From Hydrangea macrophylla (taxonomy: Eukaryota; Streptophyta; Magnoliopsida; Cornales; Hydrangeaceae): a stretch of 64,000 nucleotides of DNA. Location of the stretch: NCBI GenBank assembly GCA_033977485.1, contig CM066993.1:72270864-72334863 (forward strand), given 5' to 3'. The notes under the pieces were generated by a model, which saw only the letters and a program-made list of their open reading frames with translations, was not told the DNA's origin and did not search any database. Made by a program: the position numbers and the translations under genes. This document shows positions 1 to 9,464 of the stretch, in pieces. The number at the start of each line of letters is the position of its first letter. Position 1 is the first letter of the stretch.

Positions 1-221
1 CTATTCACAGTAATACCAGATAAAGTCAAATAACATTTAAATAATATAAATGTCATTTACTCATTATTATGCAATATGAACTTCTATGTTCCCGTGTCCT
101 CACTGACACCTTACCGTTGACTCACAGTCAACCTCAATCCAGCATTCTCAATTAACATTGATAACTTCTCAATTTACAATTTTACATGATAAAACTATAA
201 ATTTTTGGAACGGGTGTGACA
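1..221 (-). mobile_element. Gypsy element A, 3' LTR (partial, cut by window edge)
   Basis: This is the last 221 bp, in plus-strand reading, of the LTR of a minus-strand Ty3/gypsy element. It ends in TGTGACA just before a polypurine tract. It aligns along its whole length with 17420-17640, the matching end of the other LTR of the same element. I count about six mismatches in 221 bp, so A is clearly older than B. The rest of this LTR lies outside the window, so the left TSD of A cannot be read. Confidence 0.9.
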
Positions 222-236
222 ACTCTCCCCTCCAAA
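222..236 (-). promoter_or_regulatory. Polypurine tract of gypsy element A
   Basis: On the minus strand this is a purine run (TTGGAGGGGAGAGT) directly upstream of the LTR start TGTCACACCC. It is the expected plus-strand DNA priming site of a Ty3/gypsy element. The same tract occurs in element C at 35694-35708. Confidence 0.8.
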
Positions 237-262
237 AAGGAAGTTTGTCCCCAAACTTTACC

Positions 263-3200
263 TCAAGCGTCGAACAAGTACGGATACTCATTCCGCATGT
301 CTTCCTCACTTTCCCATGTAGCCTCTTCCAACGTATGACTACGCCATAGCACTTTCACCATTGGAATAGTCTTGGTTCTCAAAACTTGTTCTTTGCGGTC
401 TAGAATCTCCACTGGTTGTTCCACGTAAGTCAAGTCCCCCTGAATTTGCAACGGTTCAGGTACAATGATCTTACTCGTGTCAGTCATACAACGTCTCAAC
501 ATAGACACGTGAAACACATTGTGCACATGTTCCAACTCTGTTGACAAGGCCAATCGATAAGCCACTGGACCAACCCTCTCTAGGATCTCAAAAGGTCCTA
601 TGAATCTCGGATTGAGCTTTTCCCTCTTCCCAAATCGTACAATGCCTTTTGAAGGCGATACCCGCAAGTATACAAAATCTCCCACTTCAAAATTCATCGG
701 TCGTCATTTCAAATCTGCATAACTCTTATATCGGCTCTGAGCTACTTTGAGTCGCTCTTGAATCAACTTCACTTTCTCAGTAGTCACCTGTATTAACTCA
801 GGTCCTAATAACTTCCTTTCCCCAACTTCGGTCCAACAAACTGGTGATCGACACTTACGCCCATACAAAGCTTCATACGGTGCCATACCGATACTTGACT
901 GAAATCCGTTATTATAAGCAAATTCAATCAACGGCAAGTGGTGCTCCCAATCGTTCCCAAAATCTAAGACACACAATCTCAACATATCTTCCAAGGTCTG
1001 AATCATACGCTCGGACTGTCCATCGGTCTGAGGATGAAATGCAGTACTGAAACTCAATTTCGTACCCATAGCTTCTAGCAAACTTCCCCAAAACTTTGAC
1101 GTAAAACTACTATCGCGATCGGATATAATCACAACTGGGACTCCATGTAGTCTTACAATCTCTTTCACATACAATTCCGCTAACTGAGACGGTTTAGTTG
1201 TCTTGATCGGTAGAAAATGAGCTGACTTTGTTAATCGGTCAACTACTACCCAAATCTTATCATTCTTATTGATTGATCGTGGAAATCCTGAAACAAAGTC
1301 CATGGTAATCTCGTCCCACTTCCATTCCGACACTGACAAAGGTTGTAGTAACCCCGCGGGTACTTGTCTCTCTGCCTTGACCTGTTGACATGCCGAACAT
1401 TCGGATACAAACTTAGCAACTTCACGCTTCATACCCTTCCACCAGAAGTTTTCTCTCAAGTTTCGGTACATCTTATTACTTCCCGGGTGCACTGAATATC
1501 TAGTACTATGAGCTTCTTCTAAGAGTCGTTCCTTTATGTCTTTCACATTCGGTACACATAACCGATTTCCCAGTTTCAACGTTCCTTGTTCTAATACAAA
1601 ACCAGGTCGTTTTTCCAAAGATATCTCATCTCTCATTTTACACAAATAAACATCATTAAATTGTTCCCTCTTGATTTCATCAATGATATCTGGGTGTGCT
1701 ACCATCGCCATCATCAAGTCATCGTTGGTTCCTGGAATCACATCCAATTCTAAGCGTTCCATTTCTTTTACTAACTCTTTTTGTTGCGTTAGCTCGTCGG
1801 CTAAATTCCTCGGCGTCTTCCGGCTTAATGCATCGGCTACTACATTCGCCTTCCCCGGATAGTACTCAATCGAAAGATCATAATCCTTCATCAACTCCAA
1901 CCATCTTCGTTGTCTCATGTTCAAGTCCCGTTGGGTGAAAATATATTTCAAACTCTTGTGGTCTGTGAATATCTCACACTTTTCTCCGTACAAATAATGT
2001 CTCCAAATCTTCAAGGCATGAATTACTGCAGCTAATTCCAGATCATGAGTCGGATAATTAATCTCATGTGTCTTCAACTGTCTAGATGCATAAGCGATCA
2101 CTTTACCCCCTTGCATCAACACGCATCCCAACCCTTTGTGTGAAGCATCAAAATAGATCACAAACCCCTTGGTTCCGGATGGTATTGTCAAAATAGGTGC
2201 TCTCGTCAACCGTGACTTCAATTCCTGGAAACTGTCTTCACATTCATGACTCCATTCAAATGTAACACCTTTTCTCATTAACTTTGTCATTGGCAATGAA
2301 ATCTTCGAGAAATGTTCAATAAAACGGCGGTAGTATCCCGCTAATCCCAAGAAACTTCGAATTTCAGATACGGAAGTCGGTCTTTGCCAATTTGATACAG
2401 CTTCTACTTAGTGAGGATCGACTGATACTCCATTCTTGTCAATCACGTGACCAAGAAAAGTAATGCTAGGTAACCAAAATTCACATTTCTTGAATTTCCC
2501 AAACAATTGTTTCTCTCGTAATCTCTGAAGTATCAATCTCAAGTGGTTCTCGTGTTCTATCTCACTAGGTGAATAAATAAGGATATCGTCAATGAATACA
2601 ATCACAAAGTCATCCAAATAGTCCTTAAAGACTCGGTTCATAAGATCCATGAACGCGGCTGGTGCATTGGTAACTCCAAATGGCATAACTAAGAACTCGT
2701 AGTGTCCATAACGCGTTCTGAAAGCTGTTTTCTCAACATCTTCGGCCTTTACTTTCAACTGATGATAACCCGATCTCAGGTCTATCTTGGAGAATACATG
2801 TGCCCCACGAAGTTGATCAAATAAGTCATCGATTCTGGGTAGTGGATACTTGTTCTTGATTATCAATTTGTTCAGTTCCCGATAATCTACACACATTCTC
2901 ATAGAACCATCTTTCTTCTTTACGAACAACACTGGAGCTCCCCACGGCGAAATACTTGGTCGGATGAAACCTTTGTCAAGTAACTCTTGCAATTGAACTT
3001 TCAGTTCCTTCAATTCTACTGGTGCCATTCTATACGGTGCCTTGGATACCGGCCTTGAGTCTGGCTTTACCTCAATGGTGAATTCAATTTCTCTCTCAAT
3101 CAAAACATCTGGTAGATCGCCAGGAAATACATCTGGACATTCTCGCACTATCGGAATGTCTTCTACTTTTAATTCAGTCGCCGAGACATCAGTCACTGAA

Positions 3201-4771
3201 CATAGAAATCCATGACATCCCTTTTTCAATAACTTTCCCGCTCGGATAGCTGAAATCAAATACGGCGGCGGTGTAACCCCACTCCCTCGGAAACAAAAGC
3301 TCCCATGTACCGGTGATCGAAAATTAACCTCTTTCCGTTCACAATCTATCGTAGCTTGGTTAAGGGCTAACCAATCCATTCCTAGTATCACATCGAAATG
3401 GTTCACTACAGTCGGTATAAGGTCTACAGTCATCAACTTCTCACCTAGTTTGATCTCACAGTTCTTATATATAGTAGATGTCACTATTGACTTACTAAGT
3501 GGCACAACGATAGACAATTCATATCCTAGTGGCGCGGACTTAACATTCAAATGTTCAACAAAGTTATGAGATACAAACGAATGCGTAGATCCCGAATCAA
3601 CGAGTATGCGTGCTAAGTGCGAACATACAAGCACCATACCTGAGACCACTGTATCAGTAGCAGCCACGTCTCCAGGGTTCATCTGGAATGATCTTCCCTG
3701 ACGTTGCTCTGTCCTTTGTCCCTTGTCACTAGACTGCTTAGGCTTCGAACCACTAGAAGCCATAGAACTTGCCCCTTGTTGAGAACGCTTCTTTGGGCAA
3801 TCCTTCGCTCAGTGTCCCAAGGTACCACAATCAAAACACTTGAGTTGCAAATGAGTCGCAGAACTCACACTGTTTCCCCCTGTAGATCTGTTCTGAAAGT
3901 TAGTCAGAAAACATCGACCGGTGTGTGGTCGGTTGCAAAGTGAACACAACGGTATGTTACTTGGTACTCTCCTGGAATCATTAAAACCAGAACTAAAGCC
4001 TCGTGAAAATGGCCTCTTAAAAGATCCCCCCTGACTTCGGTCACCACCCTCATGACTTCGCTTCCCTTGGTGATTTTGTCTCGATCTCTCTATTCCACTT
4101 TCGGCTACAAGCGCCGTCTGCTGTACTGCTGCAACAGTCGAATGTTCGTAGGTTTCTACCCTCAAACGGATATTTTCCCTTAACCCTTCTTCAAATTTCC
4201 TTGCCCTATCTTCCTCTCCTGGCACTGAACCTTTGCCAAATCTCAACAACGCATTATACTTGGAAGTATACTCTGTCACAGTCATGTCTCCTTGCTTCAA
4301 GTTATCAAATTCTCTCTTCTTTGCGTTGTAGGCGGCTCGCGAAAAGAACCGGCGATTGAATTCTGCCTTAAACCCTTCCCAAGTAATCGGTGCTTCCTGA
4401 TCTAAAACATTTACCCACCAGTTCTGGGCTTCACCCTTCAGTACATCACTTGCGTTCTCAATCTTCTCTCTATCTGTCATCGGAATAGATCGGAAAATTC
4501 GCTCCATGTCCATGACCCAATGTTCTGCTAATGTTGTATCAGGTGTCCCATGAAACTCCATCGGTTTCTTTTGAGTAAACTGTTCAGATATTGATCTCAT
4601 ACCCCTACTTTCGGGTGCATGTACTACAGTTATTGGTTCTACTTCGATATGGGGTGTGGGAGGCAATCGTTCCGATATATTCCGTATCACTTCCCCCATA
4701 TTCCCCATCATCTCTGCCATTTCATTCATACGTCGAGTGTGTGGCGATAATTCTCGCTCTTCGTCACTCAT
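263..4771 (-). pseudogene. Gypsy element A gag-pol polyprotein, chromovirus type, three in-frame stops
   Basis: This is a Ty3/gypsy Gag-Pol reading frame that stays in one frame throughout but is broken by three stop codons: TGA at 3809-3811, TAA at 2408-2410 and TGA at 704-706. In order it shows a retrotransposon Gag domain starting at ATG 4771; a zinc knuckle (CFDCGTLGH, then a stop where the knuckle should continue to AKDC); an aspartic protease with [10 protein letters not shown] (DSG rather than DTG); reverse transcriptase with FIDDILIYS; RNase H ([10 protein letters not shown]); integrase with an HHCC zinc region and core motifs ITMDF, SDRDSSF and DGQSER; and a C-terminal GPF/chromodomain-like segment ending [14 protein letters not shown]. 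The last segment suggests a Tekay/Del-like chromovirus. It cannot make full-length Pol unless the stops are bypassed. The family call is very secure; the clade is an inference from motifs. Confidence 0.92.
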
Positions 4772-4947
4772 GATTTCAATCCTGTAGTTCTCAATGCATA
4801 AACACTATGCATGTACAACAATAACAATAGTATATATGTAAAATAACATCCATATGCATCAAACATCTCTAAGATGCATGAATGCAATTGAAAACATGTG
4901 GCAATTCACTCAACACTCCACTCGTCGTCGAACGTTCCCAAAGTTTT

Positions 4948-4969
4948 GTTACCTCTAGCTCTGATACCA
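4948..4969 (-). promoter_or_regulatory. Primer binding site of gypsy element A
   Basis: The minus strand reads TGGTATCAGAGC followed by TAGAGGTAA, five bases from the LTR end. This is the standard plant initiator-Met tRNA primer site for reverse transcription. It fixes A as a minus-strand element with its 5' LTR on the right. Confidence 0.88.
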
Positions 4970-5207
4970 ATAAATGTCACGACCCATCCCACTACGCGTG
5001 GAAATAGGACACGTGGCACGCCACCAAGGCTCAACCAAACAACAATATAACTTTACGCAGCGGAAAGAACTGTAAAACAACCCTGGTAGTTTAAAACTTA
5101 GGAAAACGTTCCCCTCTGTGTTTGTAAAATCTATTGAAATCAGAGTTATAAAAAGTTTTGGCCAAAGGAAAGCACTTCAAAAGAAAACAGTTTTGAAAAC
5201 AGAGGCT

Positions 5208-5479
5208 CAGTCGACTGCCCCGTCGACTGTGCTAGGGTCCAGTCGACTGCTCCGTCGACTGTGTTAAGCAGAACCAAAAATACATCATACTGCAAAGAGG
5301 TCCAGTCGACTGATCTGGGAATCCAGTCGACTGCTTTTCAATCAAAGGAAGCAGTAGCTAAAGTCAACAGTGTTCAGTCGACTGCCCAAGGGGTTCAGTC
5401 GACTGCTTCTCTGATATACACTTACAGTATCTCAAATACATGAGATCCAGTCGACTGATCAGGGGGGTCCAGTCGATTG
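5208..5479. repeat. CAGTCGACTG palindrome array in A-family LTR
   Basis: I count seven exact copies of the 10-bp palindrome CAGTCGACTG, plus variants such as CGTCGACTG and CAGTCGATTG, spaced irregularly by roughly 10-45 bases. The same array type occurs in every A-family LTR in the window that includes this part (27852-28140, 48745-49034, 63426-63752). Confidence 0.9.
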
Positions 5480-5790
5480 CTCCTCTGTTGGCAGCCCTGT
5501 GCTGGAATTTACAAGTCCTACTACTCAATACCAACAACAATCACAACCACAACTGTTTTTAACGTATTAAAACATAACTACAGACGTTCAATTACAAGAT
5601 TTCCATACTGCGAAACTAATCTATGTTTCTATTACAACATACTACAATATTCAAATCCTTATACAAGTTTCAGGATTTAAAATACAACAACCAAAACATA
5701 TACAAGTGTAAAAACCCCGGCGTTCCTCGGCCTCACTCCTCACGATTCTTCTTGTCTTTCTTCTTACCTGCAATGGAGTACATCTCCACT

Positions 5791-5809
5791 GCTCAGATAT
5801 ATGCTGAGC
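5791..5809. other. LTR hairpin CTCAG...CTGAG, element A
   Basis: GCTCAG-ATATATG-CTGAGC forms a short stem-loop. Equivalent hairpins sit at 27528-27544 (C), 6471-6486 and 14069-14084 (B), 25571-25587 (G) and 61551-61567 (H). The function is unknown; an RNA end-formation or packaging signal is possible. Confidence 0.5.
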
Positions 5810-6089
5810 GTACAATTCTAAATGTATGCTTATATGACAATTCATGGTTTAAGCATCTAAAACACATAGAAATAGTCTCTGGGGTGATTGGTACGCATTC
5901 ATCCGGTCGATGCCGTAGGAGGCCCACCTCTCCCACGCATCTCGTACACTGGTTGGGCCTTCCTCCATACCAGGTACCGTGTACTGGTTGGGCCCACCTC
6001 CAATCCAGACACAACCACAAATTCCAATTCCAACAAGATCACAATCCTCAAGGTTCGAGGAGCTTACTCCGAATGAATTTGCACCAAAC

Positions 6090-6094
6090 TCCCC
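6090..6094. repeat. TSD of element B, left copy (TCCCC)
   Basis: The five bases TCCCC directly before the left LTR of B are repeated directly after its right LTR at 16606-16610. This is the integrase-made duplication and proves the element borders. Confidence 0.95.
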
Positions 6095-6470
6095 TGTCAC
6101 GCCCCGACGTAGCATAATTCAGGAAAGCATTTAATTTCCTTTATGGACTCGTAGGTCGTGACAAGTGAGTATGACCAATTGTCCCTGCAACAAATAACTT
6201 AACAAACAATTCTAGAGCAAAGGATACTAACAAAAACATAAGCTCTGAAAAAAAAAACTTACTAAACTATTACAACAGTCATAGTCTTAGGCACAAAACG
6301 CCTTATTCAAAAGTCCAAACTAGTTTATTACAAAACCCAAATTAAAAGACTTAGGAAATATAAAGCAGCCTCCTGGAAAGTCTCCTGACTCTAAGTAGCA
6401 TAGTCAAAATACCCTGGCTTCTCCTGACCCTGAAAATCTGGACATACAGTCCAGGACGCATCAACGCCGT

Positions 6471-6486
6471 CAGCTTATGAAAGCTG
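6471..6486. other. LTR hairpin CAGCTT...AAGCTG, element B left LTR
   Basis: CAGCTT-ATGA-AAGCTG forms a perfect 6-bp stem and is followed by GTGAGC. The same hairpin and flank occur in the diverged LTRs G (25571) and H (61551), while the surrounding LTR sequence differs. Confidence 0.5.
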
Positions 6487-6699
6487 GTGAGCAAAATAAA
6501 CAAGTGCTCGCAATGTATATATAAGCATATAAACAACGGTGCAATTTAACTTTTAAAAGCAATAACTTCAAGGTTCCAATTCCAACATAAGCTACGGGGA
6601 ATAAAGAAAGCAATAGATATGCGACCATGCATGAACAATGTAATATCTCATCTTTCTGACTCTTTTCTCTCAACAAAACTCAACACAACCAAACCATCG

Positions 6700-6945
6700 C
6701 TTCAGATACCAGGAATAATATCCGATCGATATCTAAGCCACACTCAATACCATCATTTCGGATACCAGGAATACTATCCGATCAATATCCGAAACAAGCG
6801 CCTTAGATACCAGGAATAATATCCGATCGATATCTAAGCCGTACACAACACTACCACCATCGCTTCGGATATCAGGAATACTATCCGATCAATATCCGAA
6901 ACGCGCGCCTTAGATACCAGGAATATTATCCGATCGATATCTAAG
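6700..6945. repeat. GATACCAGGAATA inverted-repeat array, B left LTR
   Basis: Five units of about 40-55 bp each hold GATACCAGGAAT(A)NTATCCGATC. In every unit the outer arms pair (TTCGGATA with TATCCGAA, or CTTAGATA with TATCTAAG), so each unit can form a hairpin. Two arm sequences alternate along the array. The other LTR has the same array at 14298-14543. Confidence 0.8.
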
Positions 6946-7248
6946 TCGCACAACTGGAACACCACTCTTTACTCTTTTCACACTTTCTCACACACATGCA
7001 TGTTGACACAACCTTAACCCTAACATGTATGTCAATGTTTCATAAATAACCCCATTAATAAATCATAAAGCCGGAATAATCGTATGAGCATAAATTTTGG
7101 CCTTAAACATTCTTACAAGTCCAAAGTCTAACAGTGAGCCTTTAAAACAGTGTATTTGTTAAACAGTCCTTTGAAATCTCCCAAAACATTTTTTTTTTCC
7201 AAACAGTCCCTTACCAAAACAAAACTTACAAACTGCCAAAACTGCCAC

Positions 7249-7301
7249 CTCGCGCGAGCGGATCGCGCGAGCGAACCTCGCGCGAGCGGGTCGCGCGCGC
7301 G
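7249..7301. repeat. CGCGCGAGCG array, B left LTR
   Basis: This is a very CpG-rich block of four units based on (C)TCGCGCGAGCG, each palindromic around CGCGCG. It stands out against AT-rich surroundings. A copy is at 14847-14899 in the other LTR. Confidence 0.8.
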
Positions 7302-7518
7302 AGTTCTTGCAAAAAGTTGTCTTCTTCGTTTTCTCCCCTGTTTCTGGTTTTGTACGGGGTTTTATAAGTCTTAATACATCGTTCTACTCGTCCCATCACA
7401 ACCAATTAAGATTCTGTTTTAATAAATTTCCCAACCAGGGCTTTAACAGTTCGTAAATACTACCCAAACAGCCCCTAAAACACGAAACAAGCAAGAATTA
7501 GAAACTGCCAGAATCATT

Positions 7519-7817
7519 CCCGGCGCTTTTGAATAAATGCCGTTAATTCCCGGCGCTTCAGAACAAACGCCGTTAATTTCCCGGCGCTTCAGAACAAACG
7601 CCGTTAATTTCCCGGCGCTTCAGGACAAACGCCGTTAATTCCCGGCGCTTCAGGACAAATGCCGTTAATTTCCGGCGCTTCAGGAAAAACGCCGTTAATT
7701 TCCCGGCGCTTTAGGACAAACGCCGTTAATTTCCGGCGCTTCAGGAAAAACGCCGTTAATTTCCCGGCGCTTTAGGACAAACGCCGTTAATTTCCCGGCG
7801 CTTTTGAATAAACGCCG
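7519..7817. repeat. 31-bp CGGCG...CGCCG tandem array, 10 units, B left LTR
   Basis: Ten head-to-tail units of about 30-31 bp each carry CGGCGCTT near the start and CGCCGTTAAT near the end, so each unit is itself an inverted repeat (CGGCG/CGCCG). The other LTR has eleven units (15117-15446). This is the only length difference between the two LTRs. Confidence 0.92.
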
Positions 7818-8976
7818 TTAATTCCTACTTCGTCTTCTTCACTGGTTATCCCCTGTTTTCAGTTTAAGGGTCCAAATTGACCCATTTCTGAATTCTGCTT
7901 CAACCAAGACATGTAATATATGGATTTCTTCGTTTTTCCGCAAGGATTACGAATACGTGATCGGTTTTAACTAATTTCAATCGTAGCTCTCGGATTTCAC
8001 GTAAAACCGAGAGGTGACAAAACTTTAAATCAACGGTACGTCGCGATACGGATGAATTAAGCCGTAGTATTCGAACCACAGCTTATTGGGACTAAGATCT
8101 TTCATTCCCAATTTACAGAATCGATTTTGGTTACGATTTCTAAAACTTCAATTTCCAAGCTTTAATGGTGTTTTCATATATATACATATATACACACTTA
8201 TATATCCTGAAAAACACATATATAGACATTGAGAGTGAGTTTAAATTACTCACAGAGGCTAATTATACAGAAATTTAAAGGCCGAGAACTTCCGCCGTAA
8301 TAATCCGTCGTTGAGAATTTCCTCTTCCGTTCTTGATTTTGGTAACCCAATATGTGTATATATATGTGTGTCTAAGTATGTGACTGATTATATATATAAA
8401 CTGTATGTGTGTGTTGTGTGATCTTGAGAGAGCAAGAGAGTGATTGAGAGAATTTGAGAGAGTTTGGGAGTGAGAGATGAGAGACTGTGAGTGAGTGATT
8501 GAGAGAGAGAGCTGCCGAGAGAGAGATGAATCAAATGGGGAATAAGTGGGTGTATAAATGATATGTAAAGTGCTTAGCACTATGCATATAAAACACACAT
8601 GACACTCCACACACACTCACAAAGCACTACACACACATTCCACTAAACACAGCACACACTGCACTAATGTGTACACAAGATACCCTTGTGTGTGTTGAGC
8701 TCACGCAATGATACACACACACAGGTAAAAATATACTGCCCATTCCCAAAACTGGTATTTTACGGTTGAAATAAAAATACAGAAAATTATATTAATGTAG
8801 GAATTCAATTCCCGGTTATACAAAAATATAAATATCGATTTTGAAACCATAGAAAATGTTTTAAAAATTACGGTTTGACCCCAGATAATTATTACAAAGA
8901 GAAATTAAATTAAAATACTCATGGAAATAAAATGCAATATTTATTTATTAATGATAATAAAATATAGGGCGTTACA

Positions 8977-8995
8977 CCCTACCCACCTTAACAGA
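8977..8995 (-). promoter_or_regulatory. Polypurine tract of element B
   Basis: The minus strand reads AAGGTGGGTAGGG immediately before the LTR start TGTAACGCC, the expected plus-strand priming site. Confidence 0.8.
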
Positions 8996-9020
8996 GATTT
9001 CGCCCCGAAATCTGAGCTAA

Positions 9021-9464
9021 CTAATCCTGAAACAACTCGGGGTATCTAGTCCTCATGTCTGACTCTAACTCCCACGACGCCTCTCCTACATCATGATGCC
9101 TCCACTGAACTTTAACCAAAGGAACGTCTCTTCTTCTCAGCCTCTTGATACTCTGGTCAAGAATTCTCACAGGTCTATCCTTGTAGACAACATTCTGACT
9201 CGTCTCAATATCATCAAAATTAACCACATGTGAAGGATCCCGTATGTATTTCCTTAACATACTGACATGGAACACATTATGAACACCAGACATCTTTGGT
9301 GGCAACGCGAGCCGATAAGCCACTTTCCCAACACGCTCCAAAATCTCGAACGGTCCGATGAAACGAGGTGCCAACTTCCCTCTCTTCTGACCAAAACGTA
9401 CTATTCCACGAACAGGTGAAACCTTAAGGAGTACGTGATCTCCAACACTGAACTCCAAGTTCTT
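9021..9464 (-). CDS. Element B Pol C-terminal part: integrase GPF segment and chromodomain-like tail
   Basis: This segment continues the Gag-Pol frame of element B after a single TGA at 9465-9467 (there is no frameshift). It carries the integrase C-terminal motif [19 protein letters not shown], the conserved [12 protein letters not shown] stretch, and a final region ending WRHHDVGEASWELESDMR that resembles the chromodomain tail of Tekay/Del chromoviruses. That tail would direct integration into chromatin. There is no good ATG at the start (the frame reopens at AAG AAC TTG), so it would be made only by readthrough, or not at all. In element A the same codon is also TGA. Confidence 0.8.
   Translation of the reverse strand, partial: KNLEFSVGDHVLLKVSPVRGIVRFGQKRGKLAPRFIGPFEILERVGKVAYRLALPPKMSGVHNVFHVSMLRKYIRDPSHVVNFDDIETSQNVVYKDRPVRILDQSIKRLRRRDVPLVKVQWRHHDVGEASWELESDMRTRYPELFQD

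Larger units (their letters stand above)
4975..6094 (-). mobile_element. Gypsy element A, 5' LTR, first part (split by element B)
   Basis: The LTR starts TGTCACGACCC right after the primer site and runs until element B interrupts it. It resumes at 16611 and ends at 17640, giving a total of about 2150 bp. It contains the CAGTCGACTG array (5208-5479) and a short hairpin at 5791-5809. Open frames inside it (for example 5623-6117) overlap these repeats and show no protein motif, so they are not called as genes. Confidence 0.9.
6095..8976 (-). mobile_element. Element B left (3') LTR
   Basis: It starts TGTCACGCCCC and ends GGCGTTACA, bordered by the TSD on the left and the polypurine tract on the right. 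It contains three separate arrays of short inverted repeats (6700-6945, 7249-7301, 7519-7817), a hairpin (6471-6486) and GA/CA-rich sequence near 8400-8700. The small open frames inside recur identically in the other LTR and have no recognisable protein motif. Confidence 0.95.

Noticed and set aside
5623..6117. 164-codon frame in the LTR of A
   Set aside because: It crosses the LTR into element B and has no protein motif.
7519..7817. Regularly spaced repeats that look like a CRISPR array
   Set aside because: The units are tandem with no unique spacers, lie inside an LTR and are duplicated in the other LTR of the same element, in plant nuclear DNA.
8275..8616. 113-codon minus-strand frame, repeated at 15904-16245
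   Set aside because: It lies within the LTRs of element B and consists mostly of GA/CA-rich low-complexity codons (Ser, Leu, His); no domain.
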